35,784 nt of DNA from JBNKFQ01 sp050289385 (GTDB lineage Bacteria; Pseudomonadota; Gammaproteobacteria; Pseudomonadales; Porticoccaceae), in the NCBI GenBank assembly GCA_050289385.1, contig JBNKFQ010000144.1, positions 1 to 35,784 on the forward strand, written 5' to 3'. The stretch's first letter is position 1. Each line of letters begins with the position of its first letter. Positions 25,078-32,672 of the stretch are shown in pieces. Both the position numbers and the translations under genes were made by a program. A model generated the notes under the pieces. That model ran no database searches and was not told the origin of the DNA. It was given only the letters and a program-made list of their open reading frames with translations.

Positions 25078-26090
25078 GACGCCTCCCGCTTTGTGCTTGA
25101 TAGTGTGTCTGGCCGCGGCGCTTCAAAACCCGGCAGCTCAAACAGCGCCAAAGCCCTCAGGATACGCGCCTTGTGCCCTTCACCGCGAGCCAACGGAATT
25201 TCGATACCGGGCAAGCGCAAGCCGTATTCCGTCTGCCCCTGGCAGACCTCCAGCAAGCGCCCGCAAAGCCTCGACAGTCGCTGCTCCCTATCCATCCCGG
25301 GCCAGGCCTCCCAGTCCAGCCAAATACGCTCGTCGATCGCGTCTGCGTAGTATTTTGTCAGCAATCCCCTCTCGCGAGCATAATGCTTCCACGAGACATG
25401 CTGCAATGGTTCTCCGGTGGTATAAACCTTGAAGCCGGCAAAATCATCGCTGCCCACCGTTGCCTGCCTCAACCCCGAGACACCGCGTGCCAGGCTTGGC
25501 TGCATCGGGCCTGGCGACCTTGGCTGGGGATACACCAATACCTGGCAATCCAGGTCCAGGTGCGTCCAGACACGCAACAGCCCCAGTGGATACTGGCTTT
25601 CCAGAGTTACCCTGCCCGGCCTGAACCAGCCCCGCCGCCGTGTCTTCATCGGTAGCGATACGGTTTGTTCCCTTGTCGCCACCAGTTCTGCCGACTCGGT
25701 TTCGCCACCGTAATAGTGGAGTTTTAGCCCGTGTCGCTGCCGCTTGCCTGAACGGCTGAGACAAATGTCAAACTGCGCCTCCCGCCCGGCGTATACCGGC
25801 TCAGCACCAACAAAAGACACCTCCAGCCCCGCCAAATTGGCATAGCTGTGCAAAATAGCTGTGACCAACAGGCTCGACAGCAAAAAAGTAATGGCAAAGA
25901 TCAGGTTATTTTCATAGTTGGTTGCCAGCAACCACAGCGCTATTATCAACGCGATATAGGCAAAGCCTGCCCGCGACGGAAAAATAAACAACTTGGCTTG
26001 ATCCAGCCTTATTTTTGTCGCCGCCGGCATACGGCGACTTACCCATGCCATAAATCGGTTGCGGATGTAATTTGACAGTCGTGCGTTCAT
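25074..26090 (-). CDS. DUF58 domain protein
   Basis: The 338-residue protein has a basic N-terminus, two adjacent membrane segments (FAYIALIIALWLLATNY and LIFAITFLLSSLLVTAILH, about residues 40-85) and a long soluble part with RRRGWFRPGRVTLESQYPLGLLRVW and the DUF58 core GLRQATVGSDDFAGFKVYTTGEPLQHVSWKHYAR. The DUF58 core is VWA-related and is thought to work with MoxR ATPases. It lies 35 bases after moxR and overlaps the start of tgpA by ATGA, so the three are made together. Its biochemical function is not established. Confidence 0.9.
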   Translation of the reverse strand: MNARLSNYIRNRFMAWVSRRMPAATKIRLDQAKLFIFPSRAGFAYIALIIALWLLATNYENNLIFAITFLLSSLLVTAILHSYANLAGLEVSFVGAEPVYAGREAQFDICLSRSGKRQRHGLKLHYYGGETESAELVATREQTVSLPMKTRRRGWFRPGRVTLESQYPLGLLRVWTHLDLDCQVLVYPQPRSPGPMQPSLARGVSGLRQATVGSDDFAGFKVYTTGEPLQHVSWKHYARERGLLTKYYADAIDERIWLDWEAWPGMDREQRLSRLCGRLLEVCQGQTEYGLRLPGIEIPLARGEGHKARILRALALFELPGFEAPRPDTLSSTKREAS

Positions 26091-26125
26091 GGTCAGGGGA
26101 AATCAGGGCCCGTTAGCCTTTGCCG

Positions 26126-27043
26126 TCAGACAATATCCACACTTGATGCAATTTTCTCCACCAAGCGCACTCCCGGCGTACCAGAGAACTCACCGGCACC
26201 GGTCAAACGGTGCCCCAGTACCGAGGGCAAGACGGCTTGCAAGTCCTCCGGAACGACATAGTTGCGACCTGCGAGCAGGGCCCATGCCTTGGCACTGTGC
26301 AACAAAGACAATGTTCCCCGCGGAGAAATACCGTATTCAAAATGTGGCTCGGTGCGAGAATAAGCCACCAGCCGTTGCAGATAATCAAGCAAACTGTCGG
26401 ATGTTTTGACATCATTTACTCTGGACTGGATGTTTTGAAGTTCAGCAACGGAAATAACAGGTTGCATGGTTTGCAGTTGTTGTCGAGGGTTCATGCCGTT
26501 CAGCAATTTACGCTCTGCCAGGGTATCGGGATACCCCAGTGAAATTCGCATTAAAAACCGGTCCAGTTGTGATTCCGGTAAGGGGAAAGTACCTGCCTGG
26601 TGAACCGGGTTTTGAGTAGCAATCACGAAAAACGGAGAAGGCAGCGGGCGGGTCTCACCTTCAACGGTAGCCTGCTCTTCTGCCATCGCCTCAAGCAGTG
26701 CGCTTTGGGTTTTTGGCGTCGTGCGGTTGATTTCATCGGCCAATACCATTTGACTGAAAATAGGACCGGGGTGGAAACTGAACTGACCCGAAACTTTGTC
26801 AAAAACCGATATACCTAAAATGTCAGCGGGTAACAAATCACTGGTGAACTGTATTCTGCTGTAGGTCAGGCCCAGGGCATTAGCCAGGGCATGGGCCAAT
26901 GTGGTCTTGCCCATGCCCGGCAAATCTTCAATCAGCAAGTGCCCTCGAGCCATCAGGCAGGCCAGAGCAAGCCTGATTTGCTGCTCCTTGCCCACCAATA
27001 CCGTACTTATCGCACCAATTATGCGCTCTGCCGTGTCTTTCAT
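26126..27043 (-). CDS. MoxR family AAA+ ATPase
   Basis: The 305-residue protein has Walker A (GHLLIEDLPGMGKTTLA, about residues 34-50), Walker B (VLADEINRTTPKTQSALLEAM), sensor 1 (FFVIATQNPVHQAGTFPLPESQLDRF) and the sensor 2 region (YGISPRGTLSLLHSAKAWALL), the layout of the MoxR clade. These ATPases are chaperone-like factors that act with VWA or DUF58 proteins, here the next gene. The Shine-Dalgarno before the ATG is poor (AAGG ten bases away). It is the promoter-proximal gene of the MoxR-DUF58-TgpA operon. Confidence 0.93.
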   Translation of the reverse strand: MKDTAERIIGAISTVLVGKEQQIRLALACLMARGHLLIEDLPGMGKTTLAHALANALGLTYSRIQFTSDLLPADILGISVFDKVSGQFSFHPGPIFSQMVLADEINRTTPKTQSALLEAMAEEQATVEGETRPLPSPFFVIATQNPVHQAGTFPLPESQLDRFLMRISLGYPDTLAERKLLNGMNPRQQLQTMQPVISVAELQNIQSRVNDVKTSDSLLDYLQRLVAYSRTEPHFEYGISPRGTLSLLHSAKAWALLAGRNYVVPEDLQAVLPSVLGHRLTGAGEFSGTPGVRLVEKIASSVDIV

Positions 27044-27159
27044 TCCCCAGCTGCCTTGTTCATTTATTCAGAAAACGAATTAATGCCACAGACAGGGCAA
27101 TATGTACAGCGCTGCTCCGGCAACTACGGCAAGTAGCCAGCAGAGATGTCGCGCCCAGT

Positions 27160-29058
27160 CTAACTGAGGTACTGGAATCCCAGTAAATTCCAGAAATAGT
27201 AAAACCAACACATAAACAAAGCACACAGCGTTACAATACTGTAGCGGATACGTGCCCAGACGCCACTACACATTTTATTTTTCCACACCTCTATAGCGTT
27301 ATACAGATGATAAAGACCCGCCAGTGTCGCCAGCATCGGTAACAGCAGCCACAACTTGAGTGCAAGAGGTATTCCGCTTATCAAGCTGTCGCCTACCGCT
27401 GTCATCACTACGGCAAAAACAACTATAGAAAGCAGGTTACTGCCAGCAGCCAAAATGGAAGCCCTGAATGCACGTTTCTCAGCGCCTTCCAGATTTCTCC
27501 AGGCAGACCATTGATATCCGAGCCGAAGAAAAACAGCAACAAAAACCAGGCAAGACAAAATGATGAAAAAGAAGTTAAAGCCTTTGGTCTCGTAAAACGA
27601 CGCTTTGAACGTAGACATAAACGGCATACCATCCTTTACAAATCCGGTAATTTCTCCGCTTTCATTTTCCTGAAACGCGATTACGCCCGAGCCGCCCAGC
27701 TCATGAAACAGATTTTTCTCAACTTCAACATACTGCCCAGACTGGCCTCCAAAACTCACTAACAGTGTATTATTTGCGGTAGGCGCTACGGAAATACCAC
27801 CTGCCACCTTCATTAGCTTTTCGATTTTTGAAAAGTTGGAACGCCAGAAAACATAATTCCCGGAATATTTATTCGCCCTTTCAGAAAAATCTTTCGGTGT
27901 TGCGAGCTGTTCGTCCTGAACCGGGAAAAACTCGTCATAAAATGCCGGCTTTATCGCTGATCGAACCCTGCCGCCACCATTGCTGCCAAAAGATGAGAAA
28001 AACACTATATTGTGTTCCTGATCTATCACCAGTTCCGAGTGAAAAAGTGTTGTGTCGCCGCCGTGGCCCAACAACCGAATCCCGTTTTCTTCCGTTTCAT
28101 AAAAACCCAGTGCCATACCCATCATGCGATCATCGTGAGAAAAATTGCGACTGAGCATTTGCCTGACCGTCTCTTCACTCAGAATTCTGCCGCCACCGTA
28201 TTCGCCGCCATTCAAAATAGCCTGGCCAAATTTAACCAGATCAGTGACAGTGCCAGCCATAGCGCCAGCGGGTCCAAAGTTGGAGATGATTTCGTAAGGT
28301 TTTGCGGTATATTTGCCTGCCTGCCTGACGTAACCCACCGCCATCTTGTCCTTGAGATTATTCGGCAATGGCTCTGCAAAACTGGAATGATCCATACCCA
28401 AAACATCGTAAATATTCTGTTGAATGTAATCGTTAAAACTCAACCCTGACAAGTTTGACACAATTAATCCGGCGATTGACGTAGCATAATTTGAGTAGGC
28501 CGTTTGCGCGCCTGGCGGGTTGACGCGTGCTGGCTGATAGCGCTTCATCGCCTCATTCAGAGGCATAATTCTATTGGGATCATCAATGATCAAATAACCC
28601 ATTGCACCATCTTCAAAACCGGTGGTATGGGTCATGATGTGACGCATGGTAACCGGCTGCCCCGGGAATGTGTCTTTGATCTTGAAGGTCTTGAGATATG
28701 TATTTACATCGGCATCCAGATCCAGTTTACCCTGCTCCACCATTTGCATTACCGCAACCCAGGTAAACAATTTTGACACCGAGCCAGGCCGAAACAGTGT
28801 TTCGGATGGATTGACCGGAATATTTTTTTCAATGTCCTGATAACCATATCCCCTGGCAAATATCAGTTCACCATCTTTAACTATGGCAACTGCCCCATTG
28901 GGACTATCGTAATTTTTCATTAACGGCATAACCACACCGTCGACAAAGGCCTCTACTACCTGTGGGTTGTCCAAACCCGCTTCTGACGCGACAACCGTTT
29001 GCAGAGAACCAATCAAAACCATACAACATGTTGCAAGTAACAAGCGTAGACTTTTCAT
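27160..29058 (-). CDS. Serine hydrolase, class C beta-lactamase-like, with C-terminal membrane domain
   Basis: The 632-residue protein has a signal peptide (LLLATCCMVLIGSLQTVVAS) and a periplasmic beta-lactamase/D,D-peptidase-like domain. The three active-site motifs are S93-V-S-K96 (SxxK), Y188-S-N190 (YxN) and H332-G-G334 (in place of KTG). After a spacer of about 140 residues there are five or so hydrophobic segments from about residue 495 to the end (GFNFFFIILSCLVFVAVFL onward), so it is anchored in the inner membrane. Relatives are usually esterases or D-amino peptidases rather than true beta-lactamases. GAGGA lies about eight bases before the ATG. It is probably transcribed alone. Confidence 0.87.
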   Translation of the reverse strand: MKSLRLLLATCCMVLIGSLQTVVASEAGLDNPQVVEAFVDGVVMPLMKNYDSPNGAVAIVKDGELIFARGYGYQDIEKNIPVNPSETLFRPGSVSKLFTWVAVMQMVEQGKLDLDADVNTYLKTFKIKDTFPGQPVTMRHIMTHTTGFEDGAMGYLIIDDPNRIMPLNEAMKRYQPARVNPPGAQTAYSNYATSIAGLIVSNLSGLSFNDYIQQNIYDVLGMDHSSFAEPLPNNLKDKMAVGYVRQAGKYTAKPYEIISNFGPAGAMAGTVTDLVKFGQAILNGGEYGGGRILSEETVRQMLSRNFSHDDRMMGMALGFYETEENGIRLLGHGGDTTLFHSELVIDQEHNIVFFSSFGSNGGGRVRSAIKPAFYDEFFPVQDEQLATPKDFSERANKYSGNYVFWRSNFSKIEKLMKVAGGISVAPTANNTLLVSFGGQSGQYVEVEKNLFHELGGSGVIAFQENESGEITGFVKDGMPFMSTFKASFYETKGFNFFFIILSCLVFVAVFLRLGYQWSAWRNLEGAEKRAFRASILAAGSNLLSIVVFAVVMTAVGDSLISGIPLALKLWLLLPMLATLAGLYHLYNAIEVWKNKMCSGVWARIRYSIVTLCALFMCWFYYFWNLLGFQYLS

Positions 29059-29315
29059 TATTTTTCCTCACAATAACCGTCAACGAACATACGACGTTCA
29101 GAACCCAATGGGGCTCTCTCTGTTTTCAGAGGCATGCTTTATCAGGGGTGGCTGAAACAACACCTGAAATTGCATTCTATTGCCAAATGCTTTTTCCAGA
29201 GCAACTTTCCCCGGCTTCACCACCAGCTACTGTTGCATAACACGACAGGTCGACCGGGAATGCTGCGGCATACTCACATCACATCTTATCAACCTGAGTG
29301 CCACAAACATAGAAT

Positions 29316-29342
29316 ATATAATTCAAACAGTTGAATTTATAT
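29316..29342. promoter_or_regulatory. A/T-rich palindrome, possible operator
   Basis: ATATAATTCAA (29316-29326) and TTGAATTTATAT (29331-29342) are inverted copies around ACAG, with one extra T in the right arm. It lies about 260 bases upstream of the serine hydrolase start, in the largest gene-free gap of the right half. It might be a regulator site; no T run supports a terminator. Confidence 0.3.
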
Positions 29343-29503
29343 GCCAAAAACAACCGGTACTCTTCGCGTTAAAACATATCAGGCCCAGACATTCGCTTCC
29401 TCTAACCCCAATAAGAAGGTTGAAGTTGCTGTCACGGCCATCGCTTTGCTGATGAATAATGTATGAGAGCGCTTTGTCTGCTTCTCCGGAGCATTTTTCG
29501 CGT

Positions 29504-29547
29504 GCGCAAATACAGACGCAGCCTGAAGGGCATTTGGATGCAAACTG
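29504..29547 (+). repeat. Dispersed repeat, copy B (matches 5652-5694)
   Basis: This aligns without gaps to the minus strand of 5652-5694. Shared blocks are AGACGCAG and GCATTTGGATGCA, with an A/T-rich stretch after both. It lies in the gap downstream of the NhaC gene, so both copies are intergenic. Confidence 0.5.
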
Positions 29548-29666
29548 GTATCAAAAATTCGAAATTCGGAATATCTTGTCGGTCAAGAGCCTGCCCTTTT
29601 GCATTCGCCGCTATATCCAGGACAGCCATGCAAGACAGCGGGAAGACATATGCGGCTGTGAAAGTA

Positions 29667-31085
29667 TTACAGGCTAATTACCAGCCCCATCACAACAAAC
29701 CCGACCAGCGACACGCCGCCGGCAACAAGCGCGTAAGGCATTTGCGTGCGAACATGATCGATATGATCAGTGGCGGCAGCCATGGACGCAACCACCGTGG
29801 TATCACTAATGGGCGAAGCATGATCGCCAAATATACCACCCGACAACACCGCCGCCACAAACGGCGCAACGGGCATATCCAGCCCCAGCGCAACGGGTAC
29901 CGCTATCGGTATCATAATGGCGAACGTACCCCAGCTGGACCCGACTGAAAACGCGATTCCCGCCGAAATCAAAAACATCACAGGCAATACCAGTTGCGGT
30001 ATAAAACCATCTTTTACCAGGTTAGCCACATACACGCCGGCTTTCAATTGCTCGGTAACATCCCCTAGCGCCAGCGCGAGCAGCAATATTAACGCCAATG
30101 GCATTACCCCGCCCGCACCACGCAAAAAATGCTCCACCAGATCGTGGATGCTGCTGGCACGTTGTGACAACAGCAATACCCAGCACACCGCCAGAGCAAA
30201 CAACACCGCCCAAAGCACGCTGGTAGAACCCGAACCCGCCATCAAATTGCCGTCACCAGTAATCCACAAAGCGATGGGCATACCCGCCACCATACTCAGA
30301 ATCGGTACAACCATATTGCGTGCGCGAGGAACAACACTGCTTGCCAAAGGCGGGTTCAAAAGATGCGGGTCAACCATCGGGGTCGCATTGGGCCACAACA
30401 ATTCCCCCTTTTCTGTGCGTTGCCGGGCCTTGCGCATGGGGCCGATATCGCGCCGCCAAACAATGCTGAGAGCTGACATAATTACCGCACTGAAGGCATA
30501 CAGATTAAGAGGAATAGAGGCGATAAATACATCTAGTGGATTTTCAACGCCAGTGGTATCGAGCAAACCCAGATTAAAGGCGCCCCAGGCATTTAAGGGG
30601 ATCAGCATGCAGACTGGCGCAGACGTGGAATCAATCAAATACGCGAGTTTTTCCCGCGCAATTTTAAACCGGTCAAACAACGGGCGCGCCACCGAACCAG
30701 CAACAAGAACAGTGATATTGGACTCGACAAAAATAACCATGCCAATAGCCCACGCCAGCCACTGGGAGCGCCGGCCACTGGTTACCCAGCGTTGCTGTTC
30801 CAGCCAGACAACAAAACCCCTGACACCACCGCTAGCTTCCAGAGTGGCAATCAAACCGCCGATAACAAGTGTAAAAATAATCACCCGCGCGTCGCCGGCG
30901 CTTTGCATGACAGCGACAATTCCATCTATCGCACTGGCGAGACCGATCAGTGGACCACTGCCTGGCAATAGCGAATAGCCCAGCCATATACCAAAAACCA
31001 GGGAAATAATAACTTGCCGCGTGGTGATCGCCAGCGCAATCGCAAGCAGCGGTGGTAAAAGACTGCTCCAGGATGGATCTGTCAT
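29667..31085 (-). CDS. NhaC-type Na+/H+ antiporter family protein
   Basis: The 472-residue protein is almost entirely hydrophobic with about eleven membrane segments. It carries family marks such as VIFVESNITVLVAGSVARPLFDRF, LIDSTSAPVCMLIPLNAWGAF, GIAFSVGSSWGTFAIMIPIAVP and FGDHASPISDTTVVASMAA near the C-terminus. The last motif is typical of the NhaC group. The exchanged substrate (sodium/proton or an organic solute) cannot be decided from sequence; close groups include carboxylate and amino-acid antiporters. AAGG lies five to six bases before the ATG. It was probably once co-transcribed with metZ: without the 296-bp element, the two would be about a dozen bases apart. Confidence 0.82.
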   Translation of the reverse strand: MTDPSWSSLLPPLLAIALAITTRQVIISLVFGIWLGYSLLPGSGPLIGLASAIDGIVAVMQSAGDARVIIFTLVIGGLIATLEASGGVRGFVVWLEQQRWVTSGRRSQWLAWAIGMVIFVESNITVLVAGSVARPLFDRFKIAREKLAYLIDSTSAPVCMLIPLNAWGAFNLGLLDTTGVENPLDVFIASIPLNLYAFSAVIMSALSIVWRRDIGPMRKARQRTEKGELLWPNATPMVDPHLLNPPLASSVVPRARNMVVPILSMVAGMPIALWITGDGNLMAGSGSTSVLWAVLFALAVCWVLLLSQRASSIHDLVEHFLRGAGGVMPLALILLLALALGDVTEQLKAGVYVANLVKDGFIPQLVLPVMFLISAGIAFSVGSSWGTFAIMIPIAVPVALGLDMPVAPFVAAVLSGGIFGDHASPISDTTVVASMAAATDHIDHVRTQMPYALVAGGVSLVGFVVMGLVISL

Positions 31086-31130
31086 TATTGCCTTGTTATT
31101 TTATTCTCGATTCCCGTTCACAATTCATAA

Positions 31131-31426
31131 GGGCCTGTTAACACTAATTTGATAGCCGCTGCTGGAGGCCATTTTTGTGCCCAGCGAGGAGGAAGGAGTG
31201 CCGTTTAGTGACTCTAAATAAGCGACTGACAACGACGCTGGGTGCAAAAATGGTCCCCGCCCCTTTTCTTATAACGGATGGGATTGTGCCTAAAAAAGCA
31301 CCACTCCGCGTTACTCGTCACTCATTTGCCTTTTTATTCAAAGGAAGTACCAAACCACGTTCCTCGTGCTTTGATTGGTGCTTTTTTAGGCACAACAGCG
31401 ACTAACAAATTAGTGTTAACAGGCCC
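31131..31426. mobile_element. 296-bp miniature inverted-repeat element (MITE-like)
   Basis: The element is bounded by perfect 20-bp terminal inverted repeats: GGGCCTGTTAACACTAATTT at 31131-31150 and its complement at 31407-31426. The flanks are TAA on both sides (31128-31130 and 31427-31429), a 3-bp target duplication. Inside are two more large inverted repeats: 31169-31186 against 31236-31253 (16 of 18 pairs) and 31285-31303 against 31376-31394 (19 of 19, TGTGCCTAAAAAAGCACCA). It encodes no transposase. A TNA target duplication is known from parts of the IS5 family, so a relation to such an IS is a reasonable guess only. Its right end supplies the stop codon of metZ. Confidence 0.85.
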
Positions 31427-32639
31427 TAAGTCCTTTTTGCAAATCGGCCTTAATATCTTCTATATCCTCAAGCCCGGTAGCCACTCGAATCATATTTTCA
31501 GAAATACCTGCCGCAGCTCGCTGCTCATCGGTCAAACTGCCATGGGTAGTCGTTGCCGGATGTATTATAGTGCTTTTGGCATCACCCAGATTTGCCGTTA
31601 AAGACAAAATCCTGGTGTTATCAATAACTTTCCAGGCTTGTTCGCGCCCACCAGATACTTCAAACGCCACGACACCACCATAGGCACTCTGCTGGCGTTT
31701 GGCCAATTCGTGCCCGGGGTGGTTTTCAAGGCCCGCGTAGTAAACTTTTTCCACTTTGGGGTGCTCATCGAGCCAACGCGCCAATTCCAGCGCCGACGCC
31801 GAATGCGCTTCTACTCTTAAACGCAGCGTTTCCAGGCCTTTCAGAAATATCCAGGCGTTAAACGGACTCATCGAAGGGCCAGCGGCTCGAATAAACAGCC
31901 GAACCTTGTCCATCAGTTCATTGCTGCCCACCACAATCCCTCCCAAAGCCCTGCCTTGCCCGTCTATGTATTTGGTGGCGGAGTGAATCACAATGTCTGC
32001 GCCGAATTTGAACGGCTTTTGCAACACCGGCGTGCAAAAGCAGTTGTCTACCACCAGCAAGGCATTGTGCCGATGAGCGAGATCGGCCAGCGCAGACAGA
32101 TCTCCGACTTCGGCTCTTGGGTTGGAGGGGGTCTCCATAAACAGGAATCTGGTATTGGGGCGAATCGCCGCTTCCCACGCAGGCAAATCTGTCAGGGCAA
32201 CAAAGCTGATTTCCAGGCCAAAGCGCGACAAGTGTTTAACAAACAGTGACGTGGTCGCACCGAATACATCTTTTGAACAGACAATGTGATCACCCGCATT
32301 AAGCAACGCCATACAGGTACATAAAATTGCCGCCATGCCTGACGCCGTGCCAACTCCCTGCTCTGTGCCTTCCATAGCGGCCATGCGCTCTTCAAATTGG
32401 CGCACGGTCGGGTTAGTGTAGCGACTGTAAACATTGCCTGGACGCTCGTTGGCAAACGTCGCCGCCGCTTGCGCGGAGTTGTCAAAGACAAAACTGGAGG
32501 TCAGATACAACGCTTCCGAATGTTCATATTCGTGCGACCGCGAAGCACCTGTGCGAACTGCCAGAGTGTCTATACCGGCACCAGTGAGTGGATCGTTACT
32601 ATGTTTGTTACCAGGTTTTTCGCTCTGCTCATCGCTCAT
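31416..32639 (-). CDS. metZ: O-succinylhomoserine sulfhydrylase
   Basis: The product is a Cys/Met-metabolism PLP enzyme of about 407 residues. Its marks are NVYSRYTNPTVRQFEERMAAMEG, SGMAAILCTCMALLNAGDHI, FMETPSNP, VVDNCFCTPVLQKP and the Schiff-base lysine in IHSATKYIDGQGR. Its place after purF, as in Pseudomonas, points to MetZ, which makes homocysteine from O-succinylhomoserine and sulfide; MetB is the alternative. I start at the ATG of MSDEQSEK; in-frame ATG (32651) and GTG (32660) lie just upstream within a tandem repeat. The last codons (RAC, stop TAA) derive wholly or partly from the inserted element; without it the frame would end in about ten other residues. Confidence 0.9.
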   Translation of the reverse strand: MSDEQSEKPGNKHSNDPLTGAGIDTLAVRTGASRSHEYEHSEALYLTSSFVFDNSAQAAATFANERPGNVYSRYTNPTVRQFEERMAAMEGTEQGVGTASGMAAILCTCMALLNAGDHIVCSKDVFGATTSLFVKHLSRFGLEISFVALTDLPAWEAAIRPNTRFLFMETPSNPRAEVGDLSALADLAHRHNALLVVDNCFCTPVLQKPFKFGADIVIHSATKYIDGQGRALGGIVVGSNELMDKVRLFIRAAGPSMSPFNAWIFLKGLETLRLRVEAHSASALELARWLDEHPKVEKVYYAGLENHPGHELAKRQQSAYGGVVAFEVSGGREQAWKVIDNTRILSLTANLGDAKSTIIHPATTTHGSLTDEQRAAAGISENMIRVATGLEDIEDIKADLQKGLRAC

Positions 32640-32640
32640 T

Positions 32641-32672
32641 TCACTAACCATTTCCTTCACTAACCATTTCCT
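32641..32672 (-). repeat. Exact 16-bp tandem duplication at the purF/metZ junction
   Basis: Two direct copies of AGGAAATGGTTAGTGA (coding strand) lie at 32657-32672 and 32641-32656. The unit contains a Shine-Dalgarno-like AGGA, an ATG and the purF stop TAG, so ribosome site, start and stop signals are all doubled. The ATG of the second copy is in frame with metZ; that of the first opens only a seven-codon frame. Confidence 0.85.

Larger units (their letters stand above)
29059..29666. other. 608-bp gap without a supported gene
   Basis: The short frames here lack family signals or credible starts. The stretch contains the leader of the serine hydrolase, an A/T-rich palindrome (29316-29342) and copy B of the dispersed repeat (29504-29547). 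Nothing else is evident. Confidence 0.6.

Noticed and set aside
26104..26120. GGGCCCGTTAGCC as another copy of the MITE end
   Set aside because: Only GGGCC, GTTA and a C match the end; too short and diverged to support.
27080..27210. Minus-strand hydrophobic frame (..VPQLDWARHLCWLLAVVAG..) after the serine hydrolase
   Set aside because: It lies largely in another frame of the hydrolase 3' end, has no good start, and the hydrolase already ends in a typical way.
30601..30650. Apparent third copy of the dispersed repeat (the plus-strand translation also reads KGI-MQTG)
   Set aside because: It is inside the NhaC coding sequence on the other strand and the DNA match is not kept beyond a few bases.
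31175..31405. 76-codon frame inside the 296-bp element as a transposase fragment
   Set aside because: It runs through both internal inverted repeats and shows no transposase motif.
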